A program made the position numbers and the translations under genes. A stretch of 64,000 nt of DNA. Source: Actinoallomurus sp048498315. GTDB lineage: Bacteria > Actinomycetota > Actinomycetes > Streptosporangiales > Streptosporangiaceae. The first letter of the stretch is position 1, and every line of letters starts with the position of its first letter. The stretch spans positions 1 to 64,000 of the forward strand of contig JBEHYF010000002.1 in NCBI GenBank assembly GCA_048498315.1, written 5' to 3'. The notes under the pieces were generated by a model. It was not told the origin of the DNA. It saw only the letters and a program-made list of their open reading frames with translations, and ran no database searches. Below are positions 39,007 through 48,199 of this stretch, piece after piece.

Positions 39007-41538
39007 ATGACCTTTGACGAACAGCGCTACGTCCGTGAGGTGCTGGAGCCGGCGCGGGCGGCCGGCAACCAGCCGCCCGACGACCTGCGCGTGCGCTACG
39101 CCCTGCCCGACCCGCTCGTGGCCCGCGAGGTCGCCGAACGCGTCCGGCGGGTGCGCACGTGCTGGCGCAAGGCCCGCGGCCACCTGCGCTTCCGCAAGCT
39201 GGTCGACCGCCTCGAGGGTGACCACCTGCGGCTCGCGCCGCTGTTCGAGCGGGCCGCGCTGGGCGACCTGGCACCGTTGCGCGCCGAGCTGGCCACGGCC
39301 GGCGAGCGGGCCGGCCGGCGCCGCGCCGAGCTGCGGCACCGGCTGCTCGACGCCGCCGGCGAGGTGCGCATGCTCTCCCCCGCCGACCTGCGCGCCATCG
39401 GCGGCACCGCCGCCGACGAGGCGCGCGCCGCCGGCATCGAGGTGCGCGAGCCCGACCACCTGCCCGCGGTCCCGCCCTACCCCGGCTACCCGCGCGCCCG
39501 CGACGCGCTCGACGCCCTGGGGGTCCGGCACCTGCGCGAGTTCCTCACCGGCGAGCCGCGGGCCGGGCGGGTGCTCGGCGAGGTGCCGGACCTGCGGCCG
39601 TCGGCGCGGTGGGTCGCCGACCAGTGGAGCCGCCGACCGCACGACGGCAACCGCACCAACGCCGACACGGTGCTGGTCGCGGTCCGCCAGGTCGGCGACG
39701 CCCTGCCCGCGCTGGTGCTCTACGACGTGGTCGACCGGCTGCGCGAGCGTTACCGGCAGCGCGCCTCGGAGGGCGCGCTGCTGCGGTTCGCCACCGACGG
39801 CCTCGGGATCGATCCCGGCGACGCGCGCCGCCTGGTGTTCGCGGTACGCCGGGAGACCGGTCCGCCCGGCGGCCTGGCCGTACGCCTGCGCGAGCTGATC
39901 GACGCCGGCGAGGTGCACGCGGCGGCGGAGCTGGCCGGGGCCGCCGAGCCCGGCGAGCTGACCGGCGACGCGCAGGTGCTGGCGGCCGAGGCGCGGCGGC
40001 GCATCACGGCGGCGACCGTGCTGCGCCAGGAGGCCGCCTCGCTCGTGCTGTCCGATCCCGACGGCGCGTGGCTGCGGCTCGCCGACGCCCTCAAGCTGGT
40101 CGGCGACCTGCCGGGCGCCGCCGACCTGCGGGCCGGGCTGGCGCCGGGCGCGCCGGGACGGCCGGAGGCCGTCGCCGACGGCACGGAGGTGGCGCTGTCG
40201 TGGCCGCCGTCGCCGTCGCGGGTCGGCCGGATCGAATACGTCGTCGTGCGCCGCATCGGCCGGGCGCCGCGCCATCCCGGCGACGGCGAGCGCCTGCCGG
40301 CCGACGGCACGCACGCCCGCGACCCGGCGCCGCTGCTGAACGCCCCGCTGCACTACGCCGTGTTCGCCGTCCGCGACGGCGCCGTGTCGGCGCCGTCCGC
40401 GTGCGGTCCGGTGCTCGTGCGCCCCGACCCCGCCGATGTGGTTCTGACCGCCGGGGACGGCGTCGTCGCCGGCCGCTGGACCTGCCCGCCGGAGGCCGCG
40501 CGCGTCGCCGTCACCCGTGACGGCGTGCCGGTACCCGCGGCGCGCACCGGTTTCCGCGACGCGACCGTCCGCAACGGGACCACCTACCGGTACCGGATCT
40601 CGGCGGTCTACCTCGGCACCGACGGCGAGGAGGTCCTCTCCGGCGGCGTGCACGCCGCCGCCACCCCGGCCGCGCCGCCCGACCCGGTCACCGGCCTGGC
40701 CGTCGAGCACGACCCGTCCGGGCACCTCCTGGTCACCTACGAGCCGCCCGCGCACGGCGAGGTCGAACTGCTGGCGCTGGGCGGCCCGCCGCCGTGGCCG
40801 CCCGGAACGACGCTGCCGCTCGCCGAGGTGCGCCGCGCCGGCCGCCCGCTGCGCGGCGACCCGGTGCCGGGCGGGCTGCGGGTCAGCACCGGCCCCGGAG
40901 TGCTCGTGGCGGTGTCGGTCAGCGGCGACGTCGCCACCGTCGGCGCGTCCCGTGAGCACGTCAGCCTGACCCCGCCGCGCGAGCTGGTCGCCGAGCGCCG
41001 CGGCGACGTCATCATGCTGGGCTTCGACTGGCCGCCCGACGTCACCGAGACGGAGGTGACCTGGCGGTGCGGCGACGGCGAACCCCGCCGTCTGCCGGTC
41101 GGCCGGGCGGGTTATGACGCGCACGGCGGCGTGCGCCTCCCCGTGCCCGACGCGCGGCCGGTGCGCATCGAGGTCGCCGCCGCGGCCACGGCGCACGGCC
41201 GCCGCGTCACCGGCACGCCGGTCACCGCCGTCGTCCCGGGCCGCACCGTGGTCGGGTACGAGCTGCGTCGGCCGCGGCTGCGCGGCCCGCTCGTCCTCAC
41301 CCTCACCGCGGCCGAGCCGGTTCCGCTGCGCCGCCTGGTCCTCGTCGCCCGCTCCGGCCCGATGCCGCAGCGGTCCGGCGACGGCCGCACCGTGGCCGCG
41401 TGGGACGAGGTGACCGCGCCCGCGCGGCTGACCGCCCCGATGCCGCGGCTGGCCCGGCCCTTCTGGCTGCGCTGCTTCGCCGACGATGAGGCGGTCGAGC
41501 TGCACGACCCGCCCGTACGCCACCTGAAGGTCGGCTGA
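39007..41538 (+). CDS. Uncharacterised large protein with helical N-terminus and FN3-like repeats
   Basis: An 843-residue protein starting MTFDEQRYVREVLEPARAAG. Residues 1 to about 370 are helical and rich in Arg, Ala, Leu and Glu (VREVAERVRRVRTCWRKARG pattern). From about 390 on, beta-rich units resemble fibronectin type III repeats: TEVALSWPPSPSRVGRIEYV (393), TYRYRISAVYLGTDGEEVL (about 530) and PDPVTGLAVEHDPSGHLLVT (about 558). There is no signal peptide, so cytosolic FN3-like repeats are unusual and suggest a protein-protein scaffold. It starts 18 bases after Hsp70, and its stop overlaps the GTPase start (TGATG). I do not recognise a named family. By context it is probably the client or adaptor of the Hsp70/GTPase module. 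Confidence 0.75.
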   Translation: MTFDEQRYVREVLEPARAAGNQPPDDLRVRYALPDPLVAREVAERVRRVRTCWRKARGHLRFRKLVDRLEGDHLRLAPLFERAALGDLAPLRAELATAGERAGRRRAELRHRLLDAAGEVRMLSPADLRAIGGTAADEARAAGIEVREPDHLPAVPPYPGYPRARDALDALGVRHLREFLTGEPRAGRVLGEVPDLRPSARWVADQWSRRPHDGNRTNADTVLVAVRQVGDALPALVLYDVVDRLRERYRQRASEGALLRFATDGLGIDPGDARRLVFAVRRETGPPGGLAVRLRELIDAGEVHAAAELAGAAEPGELTGDAQVLAAEARRRITAATVLRQEAASLVLSDPDGAWLRLADALKLVGDLPGAADLRAGLAPGAPGRPEAVADGTEVALSWPPSPSRVGRIEYVVVRRIGRAPRHPGDGERLPADGTHARDPAPLLNAPLHYAVFAVRDGAVSAPSACGPVLVRPDPADVVLTAGDGVVAGRWTCPPEAARVAVTRDGVPVPAARTGFRDATVRNGTTYRYRISAVYLGTDGEEVLSGGVHAAATPAAPPDPVTGLAVEHDPSGHLLVTYEPPAHGEVELLALGGPPPWPPGTTLPLAEVRRAGRPLRGDPVPGGLRVSTGPGVLVAVSVSGDVATVGASREHVSLTPPRELVAERRGDVIMLGFDWPPDVTETEVTWRCGDGEPRRLPVGRAGYDAHGGVRLPVPDARPVRIEVAAAATAHGRRVTGTPVTAVVPGRTVVGYELRRPRLRGPLVLTLTAAEPVPLRRLVLVARSGPMPQRSGDGRTVAAWDEVTAPARLTAPMPRLARPFWLRCFADDEAVELHDPPVRHLKVG

Positions 41539-42686
41539 TGGCGCGGTCGATCACGTGCCCGTACTGCTTCGCCCGCGTGCCGCGCGAGCACATCGCGTTC
41601 CGCTGCGCGGGCAGCCCCGGGCACGGCCCCGGCTGTCCGCCCCGGCTGGACGAGACGCCGGCCTCCTACACCGGGTCGGCGGCCGCCGCGTCGCTGTCGC
41701 CGGTGTTCGCCCCGCCGGAGACCCGCCGGCCGGGACGCCGTCCGGCCCGCCGCGCGGTCTGCCCGGCGTGCGGGCAGCCCACCGCCCGGCGCGCCTGCCC
41801 GGAGTGCCACAATCCGCTCCCGGCGGCGTACTGCGAGACGCCCGGCAAGATCGTCGCGCTGGTCGGCGCGAAGAACTCCGGCAAGAGCACCTACATCGCG
41901 GTGCTGCTGCACGAGCTGTCGCACCGCATCGGCGCCGAGCTGGGCGCCTCGCTCGTCGCCTGCGACGACCGCACCATCGAGCGCTACAAGCGCGACTTCC
42001 ACCGGCCGCTGTTCGGCGAGCGGCGGCTGCTTCCGGCCACCGCGAGCGCGGTCACCGCGCCCCGCGACCCGCTGGTGTACCTGCTGACCCGCACCCGGCG
42101 GCGGCGCCTGCGCCCGCGCGACATGTCGCTGACGCTCGTGCTGTTCGACACCGCCGGTGAGGACCTGCGCAGCCGCGACGTCACCGACCTGCACCTGCGC
42201 TACCTCGCCGCCGCCGACGCGATCATCTTCCTGGTCGACCCGCTGGAGCTGAAGGCCGGCGACGGTGACCCCGACGGCGACCCGGTCAACGTGATCGCCC
42301 GGGTGACCGAGCTGCTGCGCGCCGGCCGTGACCTGCCGCACGGCCGGCGGCTGCCGGTGCCCGCCGCCGTCGCCCTCACCAAGATCGACGCGCTGCCGCT
42401 GGACGGCCCGCTGCAGCGCCACCGCGACCGCGCCGACGTGCTCGACCTGGACGACCGGGAGGCCGTGCACGAGCAGGTGCGCGCGCTGCTGTACGACTGG
42501 CAGGCCGGAGAGCTGGACCGCTACCTCGGGCACGAGTACGCCGACTACGGCCTGTTCGGGGTGTCCGCGCTCGGCGGGCCGCCGCGCGGGGGCGCCGTCG
42601 GCACCGGCGGCATCCGGCCGTACCGCGTCGAGGACCCGCTCCTGTGGCTCCTGTACCGGTTCGGCATGCTCGACGGGACCCGCTGA
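41538..42686 (+). CDS. Zinc-ribbon TRAFAC-class GTPase (DO-GTPase type)
   Basis: A 382-residue protein. Residues 5-85 hold zinc-ribbon cysteines (CPYCFARV, then CPACGQPTARRACPECH). The GTPase domain follows: P-loop ALVGAKNSGKSTYIAVLLHE (about residues 107-126), G3 LVLFDTAGEDLRSRD and G4 VALTKIDALPLDG (about 276). The DTAGED and TKID motifs fit the TRAFAC-related double GTPase group described in actinobacterial conflict-type gene clusters. There is no membrane segment. It overlaps the gene before (TGATG) and the GAP1-like gene after (TGATG), so the three are tightly co-translated. Confidence 0.82.
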   Translation: MARSITCPYCFARVPREHIAFRCAGSPGHGPGCPPRLDETPASYTGSAAAASLSPVFAPPETRRPGRRPARRAVCPACGQPTARRACPECHNPLPAAYCETPGKIVALVGAKNSGKSTYIAVLLHELSHRIGAELGASLVACDDRTIERYKRDFHRPLFGERRLLPATASAVTAPRDPLVYLLTRTRRRRLRPRDMSLTLVLFDTAGEDLRSRDVTDLHLRYLAAADAIIFLVDPLELKAGDGDPDGDPVNVIARVTELLRAGRDLPHGRRLPVPAAVALTKIDALPLDGPLQRHRDRADVLDLDDREAVHEQVRALLYDWQAGELDRYLGHEYADYGLFGVSALGGPPRGGAVGTGGIRPYRVEDPLLWLLYRFGMLDGTR

Positions 42687-45268
42687 TGGCCTGGGAGCTG
42701 GCGTACACCTCGGTCGCCCGCGGGCCGACCGGCCGGTCGGGCTTCCAGTTCGTCGCCACGAGCCCCGGCACGCCGCCCGGGGTGACCCGCCTGGTCACCC
42801 CGTACATGACGTACCGGCCGCCGCCGGGCGCGCCGGCCGCGCCGACCGACGAGGAGCTGGCCGCGTTCCCGACGGCGCTCGCCTACGGCCGCCAGGGCGG
42901 GTACCTCGTGCTGGCCCGCTGCCGCTACACCGGCCGCGACTACTCCGGCCGGTACGGCAACTTCCTCGGCCGGGCGCTCGTCGCGACGCCGGAGGAGATG
43001 GAGGGGCTGCGCCCGATCGAGTTCTGGCATGCCCCGATCTGGGACCGCCCGCCGGGCGGCGACCAGGGCGTCGTGGCGGACGGCGGACCCTGGCACGGCG
43101 CCCGGCCCGCGACGGCGACCGACGCACCCGCCCCCACCGCTTCGCTCACGCCCGGCGCGGCGTTCGATCCGGACGCGCTGGTCGCCTGGCTGGCACGCGA
43201 GCACGAACACGACCGGCTCGCGGCGCTGCTCGACGCCGTCGCCGGCGTGCTGACCGGCGGCCACGGCCGGGTCGTCCTGGTGTCCGCGGACGCCGAGCGG
43301 ATCGCCCGGTGGATCGCGCTCGTGTCGTACTCGCTGCCCGCGGAGCTGGCCGCCGACCTGTCCTTCACGACCTACACCGACGCCCCCGAGACCGCCGCGC
43401 AGGTCCTCGTCGGCACGGTGCCGGCCGCCTGGCCGCGCGGCGGTTTCCGCCTCGACGAGCCGGCCGGCACCGCCCGGCCCGGCCGCTTCGCCCGGGTGCT
43501 GACGGGCTGCTGGCGACGGGGCGACCTGGACGGCATCGACGCGGTCGGCGAGTGTCTCCTGCCGGGCGTGTCGTCCGGCGGAGATCCGCCGGACGACACG
43601 CGCCCGCACCCGGCGCACCGGCCGTACGGCACCAGCGGTACCGGCGACGCGGTGCCCACGCGAACGGCCGACGGCACGCGCACGCCGCGCGACCTCCGTC
43701 CGCAGGGCGGCGCATACGAAGGAGCACCGCCCGCACGGAACGACGCGCATGGCGGCACGCCGGAGGCGCCCGCCACCGTCACGCACGACGACCCGGCCCG
43801 GCGCGGCGGCGCCCGCGAGCCCGCGGGCGTTCCCAGTCCACCGGGCGACGCGGCTCCGGTGCCGCACGCCGCCGGCAGGCGCGGGCCATCCGATACCCTC
43901 ATGCGGGACGCCGGGAACCGCCCGGACGCCGCACGTCCGGACACCGCACGTCTGGACGCGGCGGCGGCGCTGCTGGCGCTGTGCCGCGCAGACGACCCGG
44001 GCTCGGCGGACGACCCGGTCTCCGAAGAGGAGCAGGCGGGCGCGGCGGCGCTGGTGCGGGAGCGCGGCGCGCCCTCGTGGGTGTGGCCGGCGATCTCCCC
44101 CGCGCTGCCCAGCGTGGGTTTCGAGCTGGCCGCCGCGCTCGCCGGCACCGCGCCCGCGATCGACGAGCGCTGCGTGGCGCTCGCGCTCGCCGATCCGGCG
44201 CGCGCACGACGGCTGCCCCGGCTGCGGCTGCGCGACGGGCTGCCGGGCCGCTTCCGCGCGGCGGTCGCGGCCGCCCCCGACCTGCCGGCGCTGGCCGGCG
44301 TGCTCGCCCTGGCCGAACGGGTCGGCGGCGCCGTCGAGTCCGGCGACGTGACCGCCGCCGCGGCGGCGTGCGCCCGGCGCGGCGCCGGCGCGGTGGCCGA
44401 GGCGCTGCGCACGGCGCCGGAGCCGTGGCGCGAGGCGCTCGTCGCGGGGGTGCTGGCCGGCCTGAAGGCCGCGGAGCCGCCGGTGCGGCGGGCGATGCTG
44501 ACGCCGGAGGCGTGCGCCGCGCTCGGCGACCACGACTGGAGCCGCGCGCCGTGCACGGGCGGCCTGGTGCCGGCCGCACGGCCGGACCGCCTGGAGGCGA
44601 CCGCCGGGCTGGTCCGCCTGGAGCCGTACGGTCTGCCGGAGCTGACGGACCTGCTCGCCGCGCTGTGGGACGCCCCGCCGTCGATCGCCGAGTGCCGCCG
44701 GCTGGTCGAGCGCATGCCCGAGGCGATCCTGCGGTTCGGGCCGCTGCGCGCGGTGACCCGGAGGGTGTTCGACGACGCGCCGGTCGACGCCGAGGAGACG
44801 GTACGGCTGGCGGCATTGATCCGCGAGCGGCTGCCCGTGCTGGCCGGCCCGGCGCGCACGGTGCTCGCCTGCGACGCCGCGCTGCGGGCCGGGACGGCCG
44901 AGGAGATCGCCCGCGCGCTGGGGACCATGGCGGCGGACGGCCCGCCGGCGGCGCGGGCGCGCGCCGCCGTGGCGCGGGCCCTGCGCGGGCGCTCGCCCAC
45001 GTACCGGGCCCGGGTGCTGGCGGCGGTGCCGGCCGCCGTCCGCGACGACGTGACCGGGCACTGGGTGGCCGCCGGCCCGGGCCGGCGCGAGGCGGTGGAC
45101 CTCGCCGAGATCGAGGCGCGTCTGGCCGCGGCCGAGGTGTCCTCGGCGCCGCTGCGGGCGTGGGCGGACGGCCTTGGCCGGTTCGCCCGGCGGCGGGTCG
45201 AGTCCGCGCTCACCGAACGCGACCCCGGCCTGGCCGCGGCGTGGCGGTCGCGGCGGCGGGAGGCGTGA
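42686..45268 (+). CDS. GAP1-like GTPase-associated protein
   Basis: An 860-residue protein starting MAWELAYTSVARGPTGRSGF. Its opening (QFVATSPGTPPGV, then VTPYMTYRPPPGAPAAPTDE, then RYTGRDYSGRYGNFLGRALV) matches the N-terminal GAP1-N2 domain of GTPase-associated protein 1. The region to about residue 260 contains LSFTTYTDAPETAAQVLVGT, which fits the GAP1 middle domain. A low-complexity linker lies at about 300-430, and a helical C-terminal part follows. These proteins are always found beside GTPases of the kind on both sides here and are thought to be partners or effectors. The exact activity is unknown. Confidence 0.8.
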   Translation: MAWELAYTSVARGPTGRSGFQFVATSPGTPPGVTRLVTPYMTYRPPPGAPAAPTDEELAAFPTALAYGRQGGYLVLARCRYTGRDYSGRYGNFLGRALVATPEEMEGLRPIEFWHAPIWDRPPGGDQGVVADGGPWHGARPATATDAPAPTASLTPGAAFDPDALVAWLAREHEHDRLAALLDAVAGVLTGGHGRVVLVSADAERIARWIALVSYSLPAELAADLSFTTYTDAPETAAQVLVGTVPAAWPRGGFRLDEPAGTARPGRFARVLTGCWRRGDLDGIDAVGECLLPGVSSGGDPPDDTRPHPAHRPYGTSGTGDAVPTRTADGTRTPRDLRPQGGAYEGAPPARNDAHGGTPEAPATVTHDDPARRGGAREPAGVPSPPGDAAPVPHAAGRRGPSDTLMRDAGNRPDAARPDTARLDAAAALLALCRADDPGSADDPVSEEEQAGAAALVRERGAPSWVWPAISPALPSVGFELAAALAGTAPAIDERCVALALADPARARRLPRLRLRDGLPGRFRAAVAAAPDLPALAGVLALAERVGGAVESGDVTAAAAACARRGAGAVAEALRTAPEPWREALVAGVLAGLKAAEPPVRRAMLTPEACAALGDHDWSRAPCTGGLVPAARPDRLEATAGLVRLEPYGLPELTDLLAALWDAPPSIAECRRLVERMPEAILRFGPLRAVTRRVFDDAPVDAEETVRLAALIRERLPVLAGPARTVLACDAALRAGTAEEIARALGTMAADGPPAARARAAVARALRGRSPTYRARVLAAVPAAVRDDVTGHWVAAGPGRREAVDLAEIEARLAAAEVSSAPLRAWADGLGRFARRRVESALTERDPGLAAAWRSRRREA

Positions 45269-45271
45269 GTC

Positions 45272-46972
45272 ATGCCGATCGTCTATGCCATCGCCTTCCT
45301 GCTGTGGGTGGGCCTGGTCTGGGCCGAGTTCGTGTTCGTGGTGCCCTTCGTCCTGGCGGTCACGGTGGCCGTGGCGACCTGCGCCGGCGTCGGGCGCTTC
45401 TTCGCGATCGCCTGGCGGGCGCTGACGACCACCGCGCCGGACGGCCCCTCCCCCGTACCGGCCCCGCCCGCGGACCTGCCTGACCCCGCCTACCCGCACT
45501 ACCTGCTCGCGCAGATGTGGCGGGACGCCTGGGCGCTGGGCCGGCGCACCGTCCCGTGGTGCCTGGTCCAGGCCCGCTGGACGATATCCACGCTGACCGC
45601 GACGCTGCTGCGGCTGCCGCAGGGCCTGGCACTGTTCCCGATCTGGCTGGCCCTGTGCGCGGGCGTCGTGCTGTCGGCGGTTCCGCTGGCGGTGGTGGGC
45701 CTGGCGTTCGCCGCCGTCGTGGTCGTGATGGCGGTCGCCGGCCTGGCCGGCTGGTCGGCGTGCGTGGTGGTGCTCGGCGCGGTCGAGCGGGTCTGGATGG
45801 CCTACCGGCGCATCCTGCTCGCCTGCCCGCACGCGGGCTGCTACCGGCGGCTGGCGCTGCCCGCGTACGCCTGCCCGTCGTGCGGGCTGCGCCACTACCG
45901 GCTGGTGCCGAATCGCCTGGGCGCCTTCCGGCACGTGTGCCGCTGCGGCACGCTGCTGCCGACGACGATCCTGCTCGGCCGGTTCCGGCTGGGCGCGTAC
46001 TGCCCGCACTGCGGGCGGCCGCTGCCGGGGCGGATCGGACGGGCGCGGGTCGAGCCGCTGCCGTTCGTCGGCGGCCCGGCGGCGGGCAAGACCACGCTGA
46101 TGTCCCTCGGCGTGCGGGCGCTGCGGGCGGGGGCGGCCGGGGCGGGCGGCCGGGCGGAGTTCGTGGCGGACCGCGACGCCCGCGCGTACGCCGCCGCCGT
46201 CGCCGAGCTCGACCGGGGCGGGCGGCCCGCCAAGACCGGACCGGAGCCGCCGGCGGCGACGATGCTGGACGTTACCCTGCCCGCGGCGCACCGCATCCTG
46301 TACCTGTTCGACCCGGCCGGGGAGCTGCACACCGGCGCGACGCACGTCGAACGGCTCCGCTACCTCGACCACGGCGAGGCGCTGCTGTTCATCATCGACC
46401 CGTTCGCGCTGCCGGAGCTGCGCCCTGCCCTGTCGGAGCAGGAGCGGCGGCGCGTCGAGGCGACCGCGGCGACGTCGGAGGAGGACCCCTCCGACACCTT
46501 CCAGCGGCTGCTGGCCGACCTGCGCACCCGCGACGACCAGGGCCGGCATCGGCGCATCGCCGTCGTCGTCACCAAGGCCGATCTGCTGCGCGAGACGTCG
46601 GCCGGGCGCGGCGTCGAGGACGACGTGCGCGGCTGGCTGGAGGCCGTCGGCCTGGGCAACACCGTCCGCACGCTCGAACGCACCGCCGCCGAGGTCCGCT
46701 ACTTCGCCTCCGGCCTGGACACGCCGCCGGCCGCGCTGGCCGGCCTGTTCGGGTGGGCCGCGGGGCTGCCACTGGACGGCGTCGATCCGGCGTTCGACGA
46801 CCGGCCCGCCGTGGCCGGTGCGCCGGGCGGGCGAGCCGCGCCGGCGCGGCCGGACCGGCGGATCCCCCTCGGCCACCGGGTCGGCCGCGGCGTCCTGCTC
46901 ACCGCGCTCACCGTGCTCGGCCCGGCCACGGTGGCCCTGCTCGGCATGGCGGCGTACGTCCGGCTGCACTGA
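45272..46972 (+). CDS. Membrane-anchored TRAFAC-class GTPase with zinc ribbon
   Basis: A 566-residue protein. Hydrophobic segments lie at about residues 3-50 (YAIAFLLWVGLVWAEFVFVV) and 118-175 (three spans or a re-entrant pair). A cytosolic zinc ribbon follows (YACPSCGLRH, then CRCG, then YCPHCGRPLPG). The GTPase domain has P-loop FVGGPAAGKTTLMSLGVRAL (about 264), the G3-like LYLFDPAGELHTG (DPAG replaces DxxG) and G4 AVVVTKADLLRETS (about 434). A final membrane segment is at about 538-562. It starts three bases after the GAP1-like gene. It is the membrane anchor of the module, and the two GTPases probably work as a pair. Confidence 0.82.
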   Translation: MPIVYAIAFLLWVGLVWAEFVFVVPFVLAVTVAVATCAGVGRFFAIAWRALTTTAPDGPSPVPAPPADLPDPAYPHYLLAQMWRDAWALGRRTVPWCLVQARWTISTLTATLLRLPQGLALFPIWLALCAGVVLSAVPLAVVGLAFAAVVVVMAVAGLAGWSACVVVLGAVERVWMAYRRILLACPHAGCYRRLALPAYACPSCGLRHYRLVPNRLGAFRHVCRCGTLLPTTILLGRFRLGAYCPHCGRPLPGRIGRARVEPLPFVGGPAAGKTTLMSLGVRALRAGAAGAGGRAEFVADRDARAYAAAVAELDRGGRPAKTGPEPPAATMLDVTLPAAHRILYLFDPAGELHTGATHVERLRYLDHGEALLFIIDPFALPELRPALSEQERRRVEATAATSEEDPSDTFQRLLADLRTRDDQGRHRRIAVVVTKADLLRETSAGRGVEDDVRGWLEAVGLGNTVRTLERTAAEVRYFASGLDTPPAALAGLFGWAAGLPLDGVDPAFDDRPAVAGAPGGRAAPARPDRRIPLGHRVGRGVLLTALTVLGPATVALLGMAAYVRLH

Positions 46973-47272
46973 GCGCGGGTCTCCCCGGCCCTCGCGACCC
47001 TCGCAGGTCCGGAGCGCGGCGCGGCCGGCGTCCCCGCAGGACCCGCGTCCCAGTCCCGCGTCCCCGCAGCGCGCCGGTGCCGGGCGCCCGTGCCGGGCGC
47101 GGCGGTGCCGGGCGCGGCGGCCGGGCGAGCCGGGGAGAGGCCATGCCGGTCCGGGACGGCGGTCGTCACCGGGGCGCGCGGAGGCGATGGCGACACCGGG
47201 CGTGGCGATCCGGTACCCGTGCCTACGGCGTGCCGGGGTGAACTTCCGGGCGGCCCGGGTAACGCTGACGGT
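46973..47272. other. Intergenic region with short tandem repeats
   Basis: No gene is supported. At 47078-47118 the unit GTGCCGGGCGC recurs three times, and CCGCGTCCCCGCAG-like words repeat just upstream (47030-47070). This may be a GC-rich terminator or recombination-prone spacer for the GTPase operon. A short GTG start with a weak site opens the next gene at 47273. Confidence 0.4.
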
Positions 47273-48199
47273 GTGAAAGCCATAGCGATGAACCGATACG
47301 GCGGACCGGACGTGCTCGAGCTCACCGATCTGCCCGATCCGAAGGTGGGCCCGGACTCCGTGCTGGTACGGGCCAAGGCGGCCGGGGTCAACCCGGTGGA
47401 CTGGAAGATCCGGGAGGGCTACCTGGACGGCCTGTTCCCCACCCACTTCCCCGTCATCCCGGGATGGGATCTGGCGGGCGTGGTCGAGCGGGTCGGCCCG
47501 GCGGTCAGCGAGTTCTCCCCCGGCGACGAGGTGATCGGCTACGTGCGCGAGGACCACATCGGCCGCGGCACGTACGCCGAGCTGGTCGCCGCGCCGGTGC
47601 GCACGCTCGGCCGCAAGCCGGCGAGCCTGTCGTGGGCGCAGGCGGCCGGGCTCCCGCTCGCCGGGCTCACCGCCTACCAGGCGCTGACCAAGGCGCTGTC
47701 GGTCACCGCCGAGGACACCGTGCTGATCCACGCCGCGGCCGGCGGCGTCGGCTCCTACGCGGTGCAGATCGCCCGCGTGAAGGGCGCGCGCGTCATCGGC
47801 ACGGCGAGCCCGCGCAACCACGACTACCTGCGCGAGCTGGGCGCCGAGCCGGTCGAGTACGGCCCCGGGCTCGCCGACCGCGTCCGGCGGATGGCGCCGG
47901 GCGGCGTCAGCGCCGCCCTGGACCTCGTCGGCGGGGAGGCCGGCCGGGTCACCCCGGACCTGCTGACCGACAAGGGCCGCTGGGCGTCGATCGTCGATCC
48001 GTCCGTGATCGGGCGCGGCGGCCGCTACGTCTTCGTCCGGCCCGACCCGACCGACCTGTCGGCGCTGGCCGGTCTCGTGGACGACGGCCGGCTGACCGTC
48101 ACCGTGGCGGAGACGTTCCCGCTCGGCGAGGCGGCGGAGGCGCAGCGGCGCAGCGCCGAGGGCCACGCCCGGGGCAAGATCGTGCTGGAGATCGCGTGA
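47273..48199 (+). CDS. NADP-dependent medium-chain oxidoreductase (quinone reductase-like)
   Basis: A 308-residue enzyme from a GTG (VKAIAMNRYGGPDVLELTDL). It is a zinc-independent medium-chain dehydrogenase: the N-terminal GroES-like half has NPVDWKIREGYLDGLFPTHF and GWDLAGVVERVG; the nucleotide-binding half has the glycine motif LIHAAAGGVGSYAVQIARVK (about residues 151-170). Residues near GTASPRNHDYL would bind the NADP phosphate. It probably reduces a quinone or enone; the physiological substrate is unknown. The stop overlaps the next gene's GTG (GTGA). Confidence 0.87.
   Translation: MKAIAMNRYGGPDVLELTDLPDPKVGPDSVLVRAKAAGVNPVDWKIREGYLDGLFPTHFPVIPGWDLAGVVERVGPAVSEFSPGDEVIGYVREDHIGRGTYAELVAAPVRTLGRKPASLSWAQAAGLPLAGLTAYQALTKALSVTAEDTVLIHAAAGGVGSYAVQIARVKGARVIGTASPRNHDYLRELGAEPVEYGPGLADRVRRMAPGGVSAALDLVGGEAGRVTPDLLTDKGRWASIVDPSVIGRGGRYVFVRPDPTDLSALAGLVDDGRLTVTVAETFPLGEAAEAQRRSAEGHARGKIVLEIA

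Noticed and set aside
42545..48166. Minus-strand open frame of 1873 codons across the GTPase genes
   Set aside because: It runs antisense through several well supported plus-strand genes and intergenic DNA, with Arg/Gly/Ala-rich low-complexity content. It is not a real gene.
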